This document shows, piece by piece, positions 26,085 through 37,790 of a stretch of DNA of 64,000 nucleotides. A program made the translations under genes and the position numbers. The notes beneath the pieces were generated by a model. It saw only the letters and a list, made by a program, of their open reading frames with translations. It ran no database searches and had not been told where the DNA came from. Positions within the stretch are counted from its first letter, which is position 1. Every line of letters begins with the position of its first letter. The DNA comes from Deltaproteobacteria bacterium (GTDB taxonomy: Bacteria > Desulfobacterota > Desulfomonilia > UBA1062). Location: the NCBI GenBank assembly GCA_018433085.1, contig JAHDRW010000008.1:62001-126000 (forward strand). The letters run 5' to 3'.

Positions 26085-26568
26085 CCTGGTCATGGGCGTA
26101 CTCGCTTTTCCCCCGGCCCGGGCGGATGAGCTCAAGGGCGGAGAAGGCGTTTCCGATATGATCACTATTGAATCGGATCATCTTGATGTGGACACTCAGA
26201 AAGGAGAAGCGGTTTTCACGGGAAATGTGAAGGCTACTCAGGGCAATATCACTGTACAGGGTGCGAGGCTGACGCTCAGGTTCGACGACGCCACCAGGAC
26301 CGTGAGCACGCTCGTCGCGGAAGACGACGTGTTCATTCACTGGCAGGACAGGCAAGCCACCTGCGACAAGGCCGTGTACCATCTCGAAGGAGAGACGCTG
26401 GACCTCTCGGGCGACGTGCTCATTACCCGGGGCGAGGAGCGTCTCTCCGGCCAGAGGGTGAGCGTGGACATGAAAACCAACCACCAGACCGTGGAAGGCG
26501 AGGGCGGCCGGGTGCAGATCCGGGTGAACAACGATCAGGAATCGGGGATCCTGCAATGGCAGAAATGA
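26050..26568 (+). CDS. lptA: LPS transport periplasmic protein LptA (OstA-like)
   Basis: The 172-residue protein has a signal peptide ending near PPARADE (about residue 25). An OstA jellyroll follows, with ITIESDHLDVDTQKGEAVFTG-type repeats, KATQGNITVQGARLTLRF and DLSGDVLITRGEERLSGQRV. LptA forms the periplasmic bridge that carries lipopolysaccharide from the inner to the outer membrane. The start at 26050 (MRTFLPIFF) is preferred, since it gives a normal signal peptide; an in-frame ATG at 26035 is possible. Its end overlaps lptB by 13 bases. Confidence 0.92.
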   Translation: MRTFLPIFFIVSLVMGVLAFPPARADELKGGEGVSDMITIESDHLDVDTQKGEAVFTGNVKATQGNITVQGARLTLRFDDATRTVSTLVAEDDVFIHWQDRQATCDKAVYHLEGETLDLSGDVLITRGEERLSGQRVSVDMKTNHQTVEGEGGRVQIRVNNDQESGILQWQK

Positions 26569-27287
26569 GGCTCAAGGCGCGGCAGCTCGAAAAGAGCTTC
26601 GGCAAGGCCCACATCATCAAGGGCCTCGACCTGGAGTGCGTTCAGGGTGAGATCATCGGACTCCTGGGCCCCAACGGCGCGGGCAAGACCACGACCTTCT
26701 ACATGATCGTGGGGCTCATCCACCCGGACAAGGGAAGTATCACGCTGGGCGACACCGACATCACCGGCATGGACCTCTCGGGCAGGGCGCGGCAGGGCAT
26801 CGGCTATCTGCCGCAGGAGCCCTCGGTGTTCCGGGGACTGAGCGTTCAGGACAACATCGCGGTGCCTCTGCAGGCCAAGGGCCTGAGGAGGCAGAGCTTA
26901 AGGCAGGAACGCGACGAGATCCTCTCCGTGTTCGGGCTGGAGCACGTCCGCACGCACAAGGGGGTGTCGCTCTCGGGTGGGGAGCGACGCAGGGTCGAGA
27001 TCGCCCGGGCCATGGCGCTCAAACCCCGCTACCTCCTGCTGGACGAGCCGTTTGCCGGCATCGACCCCATCACGGTCAAGGACATCCAGGACATGATCGT
27101 GAACTTGAAAAAAAAGGGAATCGGTGTCATTATTACTGACCATAATGTGAAAGAAACCCTGAAAATATGCGACAGGGCGTATATCATCCATCAGGGGCTG
27201 GTTATCGAGGAAGGGACACCTGAGAGCGTGGTGGAGAACGATCGGGTCAAACAGATCTATGTGGGAAGAGACTTTTCACTCGTGTGA
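26556..27287 (+). CDS. lptB: LPS export ABC transporter ATP-binding protein LptB
   Basis: This 243-residue ABC ATPase has Walker A LGPNGAGKTTTFYMIVGL (about 35-52), Q-loop YLPQEPSVF, signature LSGGERRRVEIARA (about 139-152), Walker B YLLLDEPFAGIDP (about 158-170) and the H-loop IITDHNVKETL. The GIDPITVKDIQ and DHNVKETL blocks are characteristic of LptB rather than of LivF/G relatives. It energises lipopolysaccharide extraction. It overlaps lptA and is followed after 12 bases by rpoN, the conserved proteobacterial order. Confidence 0.96.
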   Translation: MAEMRLKARQLEKSFGKAHIIKGLDLECVQGEIIGLLGPNGAGKTTTFYMIVGLIHPDKGSITLGDTDITGMDLSGRARQGIGYLPQEPSVFRGLSVQDNIAVPLQAKGLRRQSLRQERDEILSVFGLEHVRTHKGVSLSGGERRRVEIARAMALKPRYLLLDEPFAGIDPITVKDIQDMIVNLKKKGIGVIITDHNVKETLKICDRAYIIHQGLVIEEGTPESVVENDRVKQIYVGRDFSLV

Positions 27288-27299
27288 GGGGAGCGGTTC

Positions 27300-28685
27300 A
27301 TGGCATTAGAGTTAAAACAACATCTCAAGCTTTCCCAGCAGCTCATCATGACCCCGCAGCTACAGCAGGCCATCAAGCTGCTCCAGCTCTCGCGGATCGA
27401 GCTCCAGGACTATATCACGGAAGAGCTTCAGTCCAACCCCCTGCTCGAATCCGAGACCACGTCGTTCAAAGACGCCGACACCCAGCGCCTGCAGAAGGAA
27501 AACGAAGAGCTCCTGAAGTGGAAGTGGGACGCCTACCTGGAAACCTACGGCAGGGACAACGTCCCCTATTACGAAGACGAAGAGCGGCCGACCCTGGAGT
27601 CCACGGCCACCCGGCCAGACGGACTCTACGAGCATCTCCTGTGGCAGCTCCGGATGAACGACTTCTCTGAAGCAGAGCGCGAGGTGGGCATTTTCATCAT
27701 CGGCAACCTGGATCACAACGGCTATGTGAACATGGATGCCGGGACGATCGCGGAGGCCGTCGGATGCCCTCCGGAGGTCGTGGACTCGGCCCTGGAAAAG
27801 ATCCAGCTCTTCGACCCCACCGGGATCGCGGCCCGCGACCTCAAGGACTGCCTGCGCATCCAGGCCCGGCATCTCGGCCTCCAAGACTCCGTGGTGTGGC
27901 GGATCATCGACTCCCACCTGGAGGATCTGCAGACCAAGAACTACGACAAGATCTCCCATGAGCTCGGCGTGAGCGTGGAAGAGGTTTCCCACGCCGCTCA
28001 GATCATCGTGAACATGGAGCCCAGGCCGGCCCGCGACTACTCCGACGAGCCGCCCCAGTACATGGTACCCGACGTGTACGTGGTGAACATGGAGGGCGAG
28101 TTCGTGGTGGTGCTCAATGAGGAGGATATTCCGGTGCTCAAGCTCAACAAGGAATACCAGGGCATGATGTCCTCCAACTGCACGGGCAAGATCGCCCGCG
28201 ACTATCTCTCCGACTGTCTCAAGTCCGCGCAGTGGCTTCTGAAGAGCATCCATCAAAGGCAGAGCACCCTGTGCAAGGTGACCGAGAGCATCGTGAAGTT
28301 TCAGCGGGAGTTCCTGGTCAACGGCATCAGCCACCTGAGGCCCCTGGTGCTCAGAGACGTGGCTGACGACGTGGGCATGCACGAATCCACCATCAGCAGG
28401 GTCACCTCCAACAAATATGTGCACACACCTCAGGGCACCTTCGAGCTCAAATACTTCTTCAACAGCGGGATCTCCCGCAGCGACGGAAGCTTCGTCGCCT
28501 CTCAGAGCGTCAAGAGCGAGATCGAGAATATCATCAAGGCGGAAGACCCCAAGCATCCCCTGAGTGACCAGGCAATCGCCCAGGAGCTCAAGACAAAGGG
28601 CGTGAGGATTGCCAGGAGAACCGTGGCGAAATACCGTGAGCTGCTGGGAATCGTCCCTTCAAACCGGAGGAAGAAGCACTATTAA
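27300..28685 (+). CDS. rpoN: RNA polymerase sigma-54 factor
   Basis: The 461-residue protein has all three regions of RpoN. The glutamine/leucine-rich region I reads QQLIMTPQLQQAIKLLQLSR (about 13-32). A short acidic region II follows (about 45-85). Region III contains the core-binding part, an HTH with LRDVADDVGMHESTISRVTS and the terminal RpoN box ARRTVAKYRELLGI. It directs transcription from -24/-12 promoters with enhancer-binding activators. A GAGGGGAGCGG site precedes the ATG. Confidence 0.97.
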   Translation: MALELKQHLKLSQQLIMTPQLQQAIKLLQLSRIELQDYITEELQSNPLLESETTSFKDADTQRLQKENEELLKWKWDAYLETYGRDNVPYYEDEERPTLESTATRPDGLYEHLLWQLRMNDFSEAEREVGIFIIGNLDHNGYVNMDAGTIAEAVGCPPEVVDSALEKIQLFDPTGIAARDLKDCLRIQARHLGLQDSVVWRIIDSHLEDLQTKNYDKISHELGVSVEEVSHAAQIIVNMEPRPARDYSDEPPQYMVPDVYVVNMEGEFVVVLNEEDIPVLKLNKEYQGMMSSNCTGKIARDYLSDCLKSAQWLLKSIHQRQSTLCKVTESIVKFQREFLVNGISHLRPLVLRDVADDVGMHESTISRVTSNKYVHTPQGTFELKYFFNSGISRSDGSFVASQSVKSEIENIIKAEDPKHPLSDQAIAQELKTKGVRIARRTVAKYRELLGIVPSNRRKKHY

Positions 28686-28711
28686 TTTGTTACGTATAAG
28701 GAGGATACTGT

Positions 28712-29236
28712 ATGCAGATCGACATCACCTTCAAGAATATGGATTCCACGGATGCGCTCAAAGACTATGCTTCAAAAAGATTATCGAAGCTGGACAAATA
28801 TATCGATCGGCCTACCGAGGTCCATATCGTGCTCTCGGTGGAAAAGAGGCGGCACAAGGCCGATGTGACGCTGAGCGCCGACGGCGTGGTGATCAATGCG
28901 GTTGAGATCACGGAAGACCTGTATTCCGCCATCGACATGGTGATAGACAAGCTCGAGCGCCAGGTGAAAAAACACAAGGAAAAGCTCCAGGACAAGAAGG
29001 GGCAGGCCAAGGCGGCGGCCGCGGCCGAGGCGGGCCCGGGAGAGGAAGCCTCCAGGCCCAGGGTCGTCTATGAGAGAAATTACTTTGTCAAACCCATGAG
29101 CGTCGATGAGGCGATCCTGCAGATCGACGTGGCACAGAGAGATTTCATCATCTTCCAGAACACCGATACCCAGCAGATCAATCTTATCTATAAAAGACAG
29201 GATGGAGATCTTGGACTCGTAGAGCCGCTCTTATGA
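28712..29236 (+). CDS. hpf: Ribosome hibernation promoting factor, long form
   Basis: The 174-residue protein has an N-terminal ribosome-binding domain (MQIDITFKNMDSTDALKDYA, with VEKRRHKADVTL, residues 1-100). A low-complexity alanine/glutamate linker (about 100-118) leads to the C-terminal dimerisation domain (YFVKPMSVDEAILQID and DGDLGLVEPLL). Two-domain HPF forms 100S dimers by itself. An AAGGAGG site lies nine bases before the ATG. Its stop overlaps the ptsN start by four bases, matching the conserved rpoN-hpf-ptsN order. Confidence 0.95.
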   Translation: MQIDITFKNMDSTDALKDYASKRLSKLDKYIDRPTEVHIVLSVEKRRHKADVTLSADGVVINAVEITEDLYSAIDMVIDKLERQVKKHKEKLQDKKGQAKAAAAAEAGPGEEASRPRVVYERNYFVKPMSVDEAILQIDVAQRDFIIFQNTDTQQINLIYKRQDGDLGLVEPLL

Positions 29237-29697
29237 AAATCAGCGACATCCTCAAACCCGAGTGTGTCCTGGCCGACATCCAGGCCATGACCAAGAAGGA
29301 CATCCTCACGGAGCTCTCACGCCCCATCGCCGAGAACTACGGCGTGAACCTCGAAGAGATGGTGGGCGTTCTCCTGAACCGGGAAAAGCTGGGCTCCACG
29401 GGGATCGGGGAAGGTGTCGCCATTCCCCACGGCAAGATCGGCGGGCTGAAATCCATCGTGGCGTCCATCGGCAAGAGCAGGGAGGGGCTGAAATTCGACG
29501 CCCTGGACGGCAAGCCCTGCCACATCTTCTTTCTCCTGGCGGCGCCCAGCAACTCGGTAAGCGGCCACCTCAAGGCACTGGCCCGCGCCTCCATGCTGCT
29601 GAAAAACCCGTCGCTGCGCGAGAAACTGCTCAAGGCCGACACCCCCAGCGAGATCTACCGGGTGATCACCGAATACGACGACAAGCTCGACGAGTGA
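29233..29697 (+). CDS. ptsN: PTS IIA-like nitrogen-regulatory protein
   Basis: This 154-residue EIIA domain carries the phosphorylatable histidine in GEGVAIPHGKIGG (about residue 66) and the LSRPIAENYGVNLEEMVGVL helix region. It belongs to the nitrogen-related phosphotransferase branch that regulates potassium, nitrogen and envelope functions. It starts inside the hpf stop (ATGA). No ptsO (NPr), ptsP or rapZ follows, so the branch partners lie elsewhere. About 300 bases without a gene separate it from convergent tatA; a CCCCTG/CAGGGG hairpin sits at 29860-29878. Confidence 0.93.
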   Translation: MKISDILKPECVLADIQAMTKKDILTELSRPIAENYGVNLEEMVGVLLNREKLGSTGIGEGVAIPHGKIGGLKSIVASIGKSREGLKFDALDGKPCHIFFLLAAPSNSVSGHLKALARASMLLKNPSLREKLLKADTPSEIYRVITEYDDKLDE

Positions 29698-29994
29698 TAT
29701 CGGGGACGGGTTCACATTAAACCGCGTTCGCCCGGTCGGAATCGGGAGCGGCAGGATGCCGCGCACCCTTCACGAGGCCCGGCCTGATCCCGCTGTATCC
29801 GGGGCGGGGGTCCACGGCGCACCGGGAGCGTATTTCCGGCTCCGTTCAAGTGACGTTTTCCCCTGGAAGAATCAGGGGCAAAGGGCTGGTAAGCACTGCT
29901 TAAAAGGCCGTCTCGCGCGCGAATGATAAACCCGGGACCGGCCCTGGGGAAAGGACGGGATCCCAGTATTCGGGCATTGAGAGGTTACGCGGAC

Positions 29995-30195
29995 CTAAGC
30001 CTCTTTATTGCTCTTGTCTTCGATGTCTCCCTTTGCGGCCTTTTCTTCCGCGTCCTCACCGCTCACGGACGACTTGAAGTTCTTTATGCCTTTTCCCAAC
30101 GCACTTCCCACTTCCGGCAACTTGCCCGCACCGAAGATCACGAGCACGATCACCAGAATTACGATCAGTTCCGTCATGCCAAGTCCGCCAATCAT
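29995..30195 (-). CDS. tatA: Sec-independent translocase component TatA/TatE
   Basis: The 66-residue protein has the TatA layout: a short N-terminal transmembrane helix (about 6-21), the [20 protein letters not shown] hinge and amphipathic helix (about 22-40), and an acidic/lysine-rich tail. TatA forms the pore for folded, twin-arginine-tagged proteins. A GGAG site precedes the start. It stands without tatB or tatC, as is frequent in deltaproteobacteria, and follows the efflux operon by 88 bases on the same strand. Confidence 0.93.
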   Translation of the reverse strand: MIGGLGMTELIVILVIVLVIFGAGKLPEVGSALGKGIKNFKSSVSGEDAEEKAAKGDIEDKSNKEA

Positions 30196-30283
30196 ATGTG
30201 TTTCTCCTTCTGGCGATATGTCTTATCACACTTGTCTCATGGCTGCAACTCGCAACAAGAGCCGATTGAAGGGGGTTGTCCCG

Positions 30284-31920
30284 TCACGACGGTGGCTGGA
30301 GCGGAGTCCCTCCCGTCTCATCCAGCCGGATACCGCGACGCTCCAGCAGGGAGCCTTCGAGCCGATAGAGGTTGATCAGGGATTTGAGGTAATTCGTGAC
30401 GGCCTGAATCTCGGAGATCCTGCTGGAAAGGAGATCCCTCTGCGCCTGCGCCACGAGAATGCCGGTCGATTTGCCCACACGGAACTTCTCCTTTTCGATG
30501 CGGGCCTTCTCTTCCTGGAGCGCCCTGGTTGCCGCGGTAGCCGCAACCTGTTCCTTCGCGTGCATCACCTCGATATGGGCGGACCGGACATCCACCTGCA
30601 CGAGGTGGGCGACGTTCTTCAGCGCCTCATCGGCCTGGTCCCTTAAGAGCAAGGCGCGGCGGTGCTCCGCCCCGGCCTGCCTGTTCACGAGAGGAAGCGC
30701 CAGAGACAGCCCGGCCCCCACATCGTAGGAATCGCCGTCAAGATCCCTCCATGAGCGTCCGAAGGAATCCGCATATCCGGTCTTTCCCAGGGTGATGAAA
30801 AAATCCAGCCGGGGAAGCAGCCCGTTTCGGGTCCTGACGAGCTCGACGTCACCGCTCTGCACCGCGAGTCTGGCCTGGCTCAGATCCGGCCTCAGCTTCA
30901 TGGCGACCTCTACGTGTGCTTCCGCGTCATCCAGGGTCACCTCCGGCATGGCGGGTTGCCTGAGCAGCACCACGGGCCGGTTCCACAGCTCTTCGCCGGG
31001 GGGATTCAGCAGGCTCAGAAGCACGAGCCTGGTCTTCTCCATGCTGCTGCGGGCATTGATCAGCCCCTCGCGCCGAAGCGCGATCTCCGCCTCGGCCGCG
31101 GTCAGCTCCGACTCGGCCAGGGTGCCGACGCGGATCATCTCTTCGGTTTCGCTCTTCTGCTGCTGGGCCAGCTTGAGCGATTCGAGGTAGATCTCGATCT
31201 GCCGCTGCATGAGGGCAAAATCCCAGTAGGTCTCCTCGACCCGGGCCACCAGGGCTTCGGTGAACCCCCTCAGCTCATAGCGCGAGGCGGCCGTATCCAG
31301 ACGCGCCCTGCGCAGCGCCGCGAGATTGTACCCCAGGCCGGCCCCCCGGAGCAGGGCCTGCGTAACGCTGATACCCACGCGCGATTCGTGCAGGTCGTCG
31401 CTGTACAGGTCGGACCAGGTCCGTTCCGTGGTCACGCCGATGCCCACATCCGTGCCCGTGGGAAGACGGCCGGCAACCCCCAGGCTGCCTATGGTCTCCT
31501 CGATCTTCTCGTTTTCGATGAACGGGGAATCGAACTTCTCCCGCGACCGTGCATAGGTTGCACTCAAAGAGGGATCGAATACCGCGCGCGCCTCATCCTC
31601 GGCCGTCTGCACGATTTCGGGGTTGAACGATTCCACCTGAAGCGCCCGGTTGTTCTGTAGTGCAAGGACGATTGCCTTTTCCACCGTGATCTCGATCGGT
31701 CCGCTGCGTGCGGAGTCGGACACCTCCTCCACCCCGCCGGTTGCCGCGGATGACCCCTGCCGCTGTTCCGCGGACGGAAGCGAACCCGGGGGCGGAAGGG
31801 TGCTTCCCGTCTTTACGGGACCGGATGCTGCGCAGGAGGCGAGGAGCACGCACACCGCGACCGCCAGAATCCCCGGAAAAGCCGCGAAGGTCCGCATTCT
31901 TCTGGAAGGGCGTACGGGAT

Positions 31921-31924
<4 letters not shown>
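30284..31924 (-). CDS. Outer-membrane efflux lipoprotein, TolC family
   Basis: This 546-residue protein has a lipoprotein signal (hydrophobic run, then LLASCAAS, lipidated Cys near residue 30) and two OEP repeats with long helical parts. Typical blocks are VARVEETYWDFALMQRQIEI and VGAGLSLALPLVNRQAGAEH (about 385-405). It would form the outer-membrane channel of the tripartite pump encoded upstream. Its start overlaps the pump gene stop by four bases (ATGA). About 70 residues of low-complexity P/S/G sequence separate the lipid anchor from the first helix. Confidence 0.9.
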
Positions 31925-35028
<3,104 letters not shown>

Positions 35029-35043
35029 CTCATGCCCTCCTTA

Positions 35044-36267
35044 TCAGGACCTGCTCGTATCTTCGTTGCCTTTTCCGCCTTGATCGTCCTCCGCCTCCGG
35101 CCCCGGCCTCTCTCCCGAGAGGACGATCTCCGAGCCGTCCTGCAGGAGGTGCTGTCCCACGGTCACCACAAATCCCGCAAGGTCAGGGGATATCACCTCG
35201 GCCGTGTCGCCTTCGATGATGCCGATCTCCACCGGGACCAACCTGACCCTCGAGAGCTCCCTGTCCACCAGGAACACGCTCCTGGACCCGTTGTCCCTGA
35301 CCAGGGCCTTCACGGGCACCACCACGGCATTCTCGTGCTGCTCGTACCGGATCTGCACCCGGACGAACATGCCCGGGGTGAGCGCCTTGCCGGGGTTGTC
35401 CACGTCGATCTCCACCCGGGCCTGACGCGCCGCCTCCTTCAGGACAGGGGCGATGCGCGCGATCGTGCCGGTGAATGTCCTCCCGGGATAAGCATCGGTG
35501 GTGATGAAGGCCTTCTGCCCTGCCCTGATACGGGGGTAGTCCCGCTCGATCACGTGGATCACGGCCTTTAAGGTGTCTAAGCCGATGACCGAGGCGATGG
35601 GGGCGTTGGCGGCGAGCATGGCCCCTTCGTCAACGTACCGCTCGCCCACAACCCTTGTCCGGCTGCCGTCTTCCCACGAGGCCCGGATGCGCGTATAGTC
35701 GAGGCGCACCCGGGCAGCCTTGAGCACCGCCTCCTTCTGGGCGGCCTGGGCACGGGCGACCTTCTGCCCGGCAATGGCCGCCGCATACTGGGCCTCGGCG
35801 GCATCCAGTTCCGACTGGGAGACGATCTTCTTTTCGCGCAAGGTCCTGGCCCGCTCAAGCTCCCGCTGCTTCAGGCCGAGATCGCTGCTGCTCTCCTCGA
35901 TATTCGCCCTGGCCACGTCCAGCTCGGCCCGGGCCTGATCCACCTGCTGGACGAACTCGTCGTCATCGAGCATGGCGATAAGCTGCCCGCGCTGCACCTC
36001 GTCCCCGATGTCCACGAGGATCTTCTCCAGGCGGCCGGCAACCTTGGGCGCCACGGTGAACTGAGACTCTGGCAGGAGCGTCCCGGTATAGACGCCGATA
36101 TCCCGGATCGTTTCCTTCCCGACCGGGGTCACCTCCACGGCCACGGGGATACCGGCCCGACCGGGGGAAACCTCCGCCCGCCCGGGTATCCGCTGAAATG
36201 ACTGCCAGATCATCACGAAAGCCACTGCGGCGACAAGGGCGGCAGCGATCACATATTTTCTCTTCAT
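35044..36267 (-). CDS. RND efflux periplasmic adaptor (membrane fusion protein)
   Basis: The 407-residue protein starts with one membrane anchor (YVIAAALVAAVAFVMIW). It then shows the adaptor order: a lipoyl-like half (TVAPKVAGRLEKILVDIGDE), a coiled-coil hairpin rich in alanine, glutamate and glutamine (about 95-180), the second lipoyl half, and a beta-barrel with RIAPVLKEAARQARVEIDV. It links the pump to the outer-membrane channel. The ATG at 36267 gives a compact signal anchor; a GTG at 36291 is the alternative. It is the first gene of the pump operon. Confidence 0.92.
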   Translation of the reverse strand: MKRKYVIAAALVAAVAFVMIWQSFQRIPGRAEVSPGRAGIPVAVEVTPVGKETIRDIGVYTGTLLPESQFTVAPKVAGRLEKILVDIGDEVQRGQLIAMLDDDEFVQQVDQARAELDVARANIEESSSDLGLKQRELERARTLREKKIVSQSELDAAEAQYAAAIAGQKVARAQAAQKEAVLKAARVRLDYTRIRASWEDGSRTRVVGERYVDEGAMLAANAPIASVIGLDTLKAVIHVIERDYPRIRAGQKAFITTDAYPGRTFTGTIARIAPVLKEAARQARVEIDVDNPGKALTPGMFVRVQIRYEQHENAVVVPVKALVRDNGSRSVFLVDRELSRVRLVPVEIGIIEGDTAEVISPDLAGFVVTVGQHLLQDGSEIVLSGERPGPEAEDDQGGKGNEDTSRS

Positions 36268-36493
36268 GCCGAAAAACCCCGGGTTTACCACGCAACCAGC
36301 TCTTTACATCGTTTCATATGCATAATCGCCTACAAAATATTACACTTTGGCCCGTCCAGCAATAGTATTCGTCTCCTCGAGCGACCCATCGGACGAACCT
36401 TCCTGTTATCATGCCTTTGTATTGGAATACATCCCGCTCGACACCTCATTGGAACAGTATCGGGCGTGCTTCTGACAGAATTGAGTATGGGAA

Positions 36494-36522
36494 TGGAAAT
36501 TTTTCATGGCTTTCTGTATAAT
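36494..36522 (+). promoter_or_regulatory. Promoter candidate for the phosphatase gene
   Basis: A perfect TATAAT at 36517-36522 is preceded after 17 bases by TGGAAA (36494-36499, four of six matches to the -35 consensus). It sits about 55 bases before the start at 36577, in an AT-rich patch between divergent genes. Confidence 0.45.
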
Positions 36523-36576
36523 TTGAAGACGGCATAGTTTTGCCCATTGGAATTGCAGAAGGAGGGCAGGTGTTCC

Positions 36577-37425
36577 ATGGACACGAAGAACAGGCTCCTC
36601 GTTTTCACGGATCTCGACGGCACGCTTCTGGATTTTCGCACCTACTCCTTTGCCGCGGCGCTGCCCGCGCTGAACGCGCTGAAGGAACGCGGCATGCCCC
36701 TGGTGATCGTCTCCAGCAAGACCAGGGTGGAGATCGAGTCCCTGCTCGACAAGCTCCCGCTCGCATCGAGGCTCTTTATCGCGGAAAACGGAAGCGCCGT
36801 CTACCTGGACAGGAAAAGCGCGGTGCCCCCCGGTATCCAGGCCGAGCTGAAATCCGGTTACCGCGCCATCGTGCTCGGCCGCCGGTACGAAGAGGTTCTC
36901 GACGCCCTTGACCGTGCCAGGACGGCGTGCAAGGCACGGGTGAAGGGATTCCGCGACATGGCGGACAAGGAGGTGGCCCGTCTGACCGGCCTGGATATCG
37001 ACTCCGTCCGGCTGGCCAGGAAACGGGAGTACTCCGAGCCCTTTACCTTTCAGGGCAGCGACGACAAGTTCCGCTGCCTGAAGACCCAGCTCCAGGAGAT
37101 GGGCATGACCTGTCTGGAGGGAGGGAGGCTCTTTCATGCCACGGGTCGCGCCGACAAGGGGCTGGCCACCGAGATGGTGATCGACCTGTTCCGGGCGGCT
37201 CCGGGCGGAAGCCAGTGGAAGACCGTGGCGCTCGGGGATGGTCCGAACGACATCGACATGCTCAGGTGCGCGGATGTCGCCGTTGTCATGCGAAAACCCG
37301 ACGGCACCTGGATGGAGTATGACCCGACCCCGCTCCAGCTGGTGATCAAGCCCGAGGGGATCGGTCCGGCCGGGTGGAACGAGTCGGTGACTGCACTTCT
37401 GCAGGAGATGGGAAGCCTGAGATAG
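36577..37425 (+). CDS. Mannosyl-3-phosphoglycerate phosphatase-like HAD-IIB hydrolase
   Basis: The 282-residue HAD-IIB protein has VFTDLDGTLLD (catalytic aspartates, about 9-19), VIVSSKTRVEIESL (motif II), a lysine-bearing RADKGLATEM (motif III) and ALGDGPNDIDMLRCAD (motif IV). The SSKTRVEIE and IAENGSAVY blocks are characteristic of MpgP, which releases mannosylglycerate, a compatible solute. No mannosyl-3-phosphoglycerate synthase is in the window, so the substrate is not confirmed by context; sucrose-phosphate phosphatase-like activity is a possible alternative. A GGAGGG site precedes the start. Confidence 0.8.
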   Translation: MDTKNRLLVFTDLDGTLLDFRTYSFAAALPALNALKERGMPLVIVSSKTRVEIESLLDKLPLASRLFIAENGSAVYLDRKSAVPPGIQAELKSGYRAIVLGRRYEEVLDALDRARTACKARVKGFRDMADKEVARLTGLDIDSVRLARKREYSEPFTFQGSDDKFRCLKTQLQEMGMTCLEGGRLFHATGRADKGLATEMVIDLFRAAPGGSQWKTVALGDGPNDIDMLRCADVAVVMRKPDGTWMEYDPTPLQLVIKPEGIGPAGWNESVTALLQEMGSLR

Positions 37426-37790
37426 CGTCCCGCCCTCGGGCTGCGCGGATGCCCGCCGGAGCGGGTGACGGAACGCTTGCATAAAATACCTCTCATCTCC
37501 CCTTCCGCCCGCGGCGGCACGGAGGCAATCCGTTCGAGATCCCCCTTCCGGGGTTCATATTCCCCTTCCCGGAGGTGATGCGGCCGTCCGCAGGAGACGG
37601 AAGAGCGAACTCCCGCTGAACAATCGCCTGGAAACAGAGGTATGGAGCCATTCCGAAGGGTTGACCAGCCGCTGCCCCGTGAGATCTTTCCGGCAACATG
37701 GACCGGCAATACAATGACTTGACCGTACGGGTAAGCTTGTATATGGTGGTCACGTTTTTTCATGGTATCTTCCACGAGGAAAGCGGCTAC
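37426..37790. promoter_or_regulatory. Upstream region of the glp operon, with a promoter candidate
   Basis: These 365 bases contain no supported gene. A CCCGC-CGGA-GCGGG hairpin just after the phosphatase gene, around 37450-37466, could end its transcription. Near the right end TTGACC (37719-37724), 17 bases and TATGGT (37742-37747) form a plausible promoter about 45 bases before glpA. No recognisable GlpR operator palindrome was found. Confidence 0.4.
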
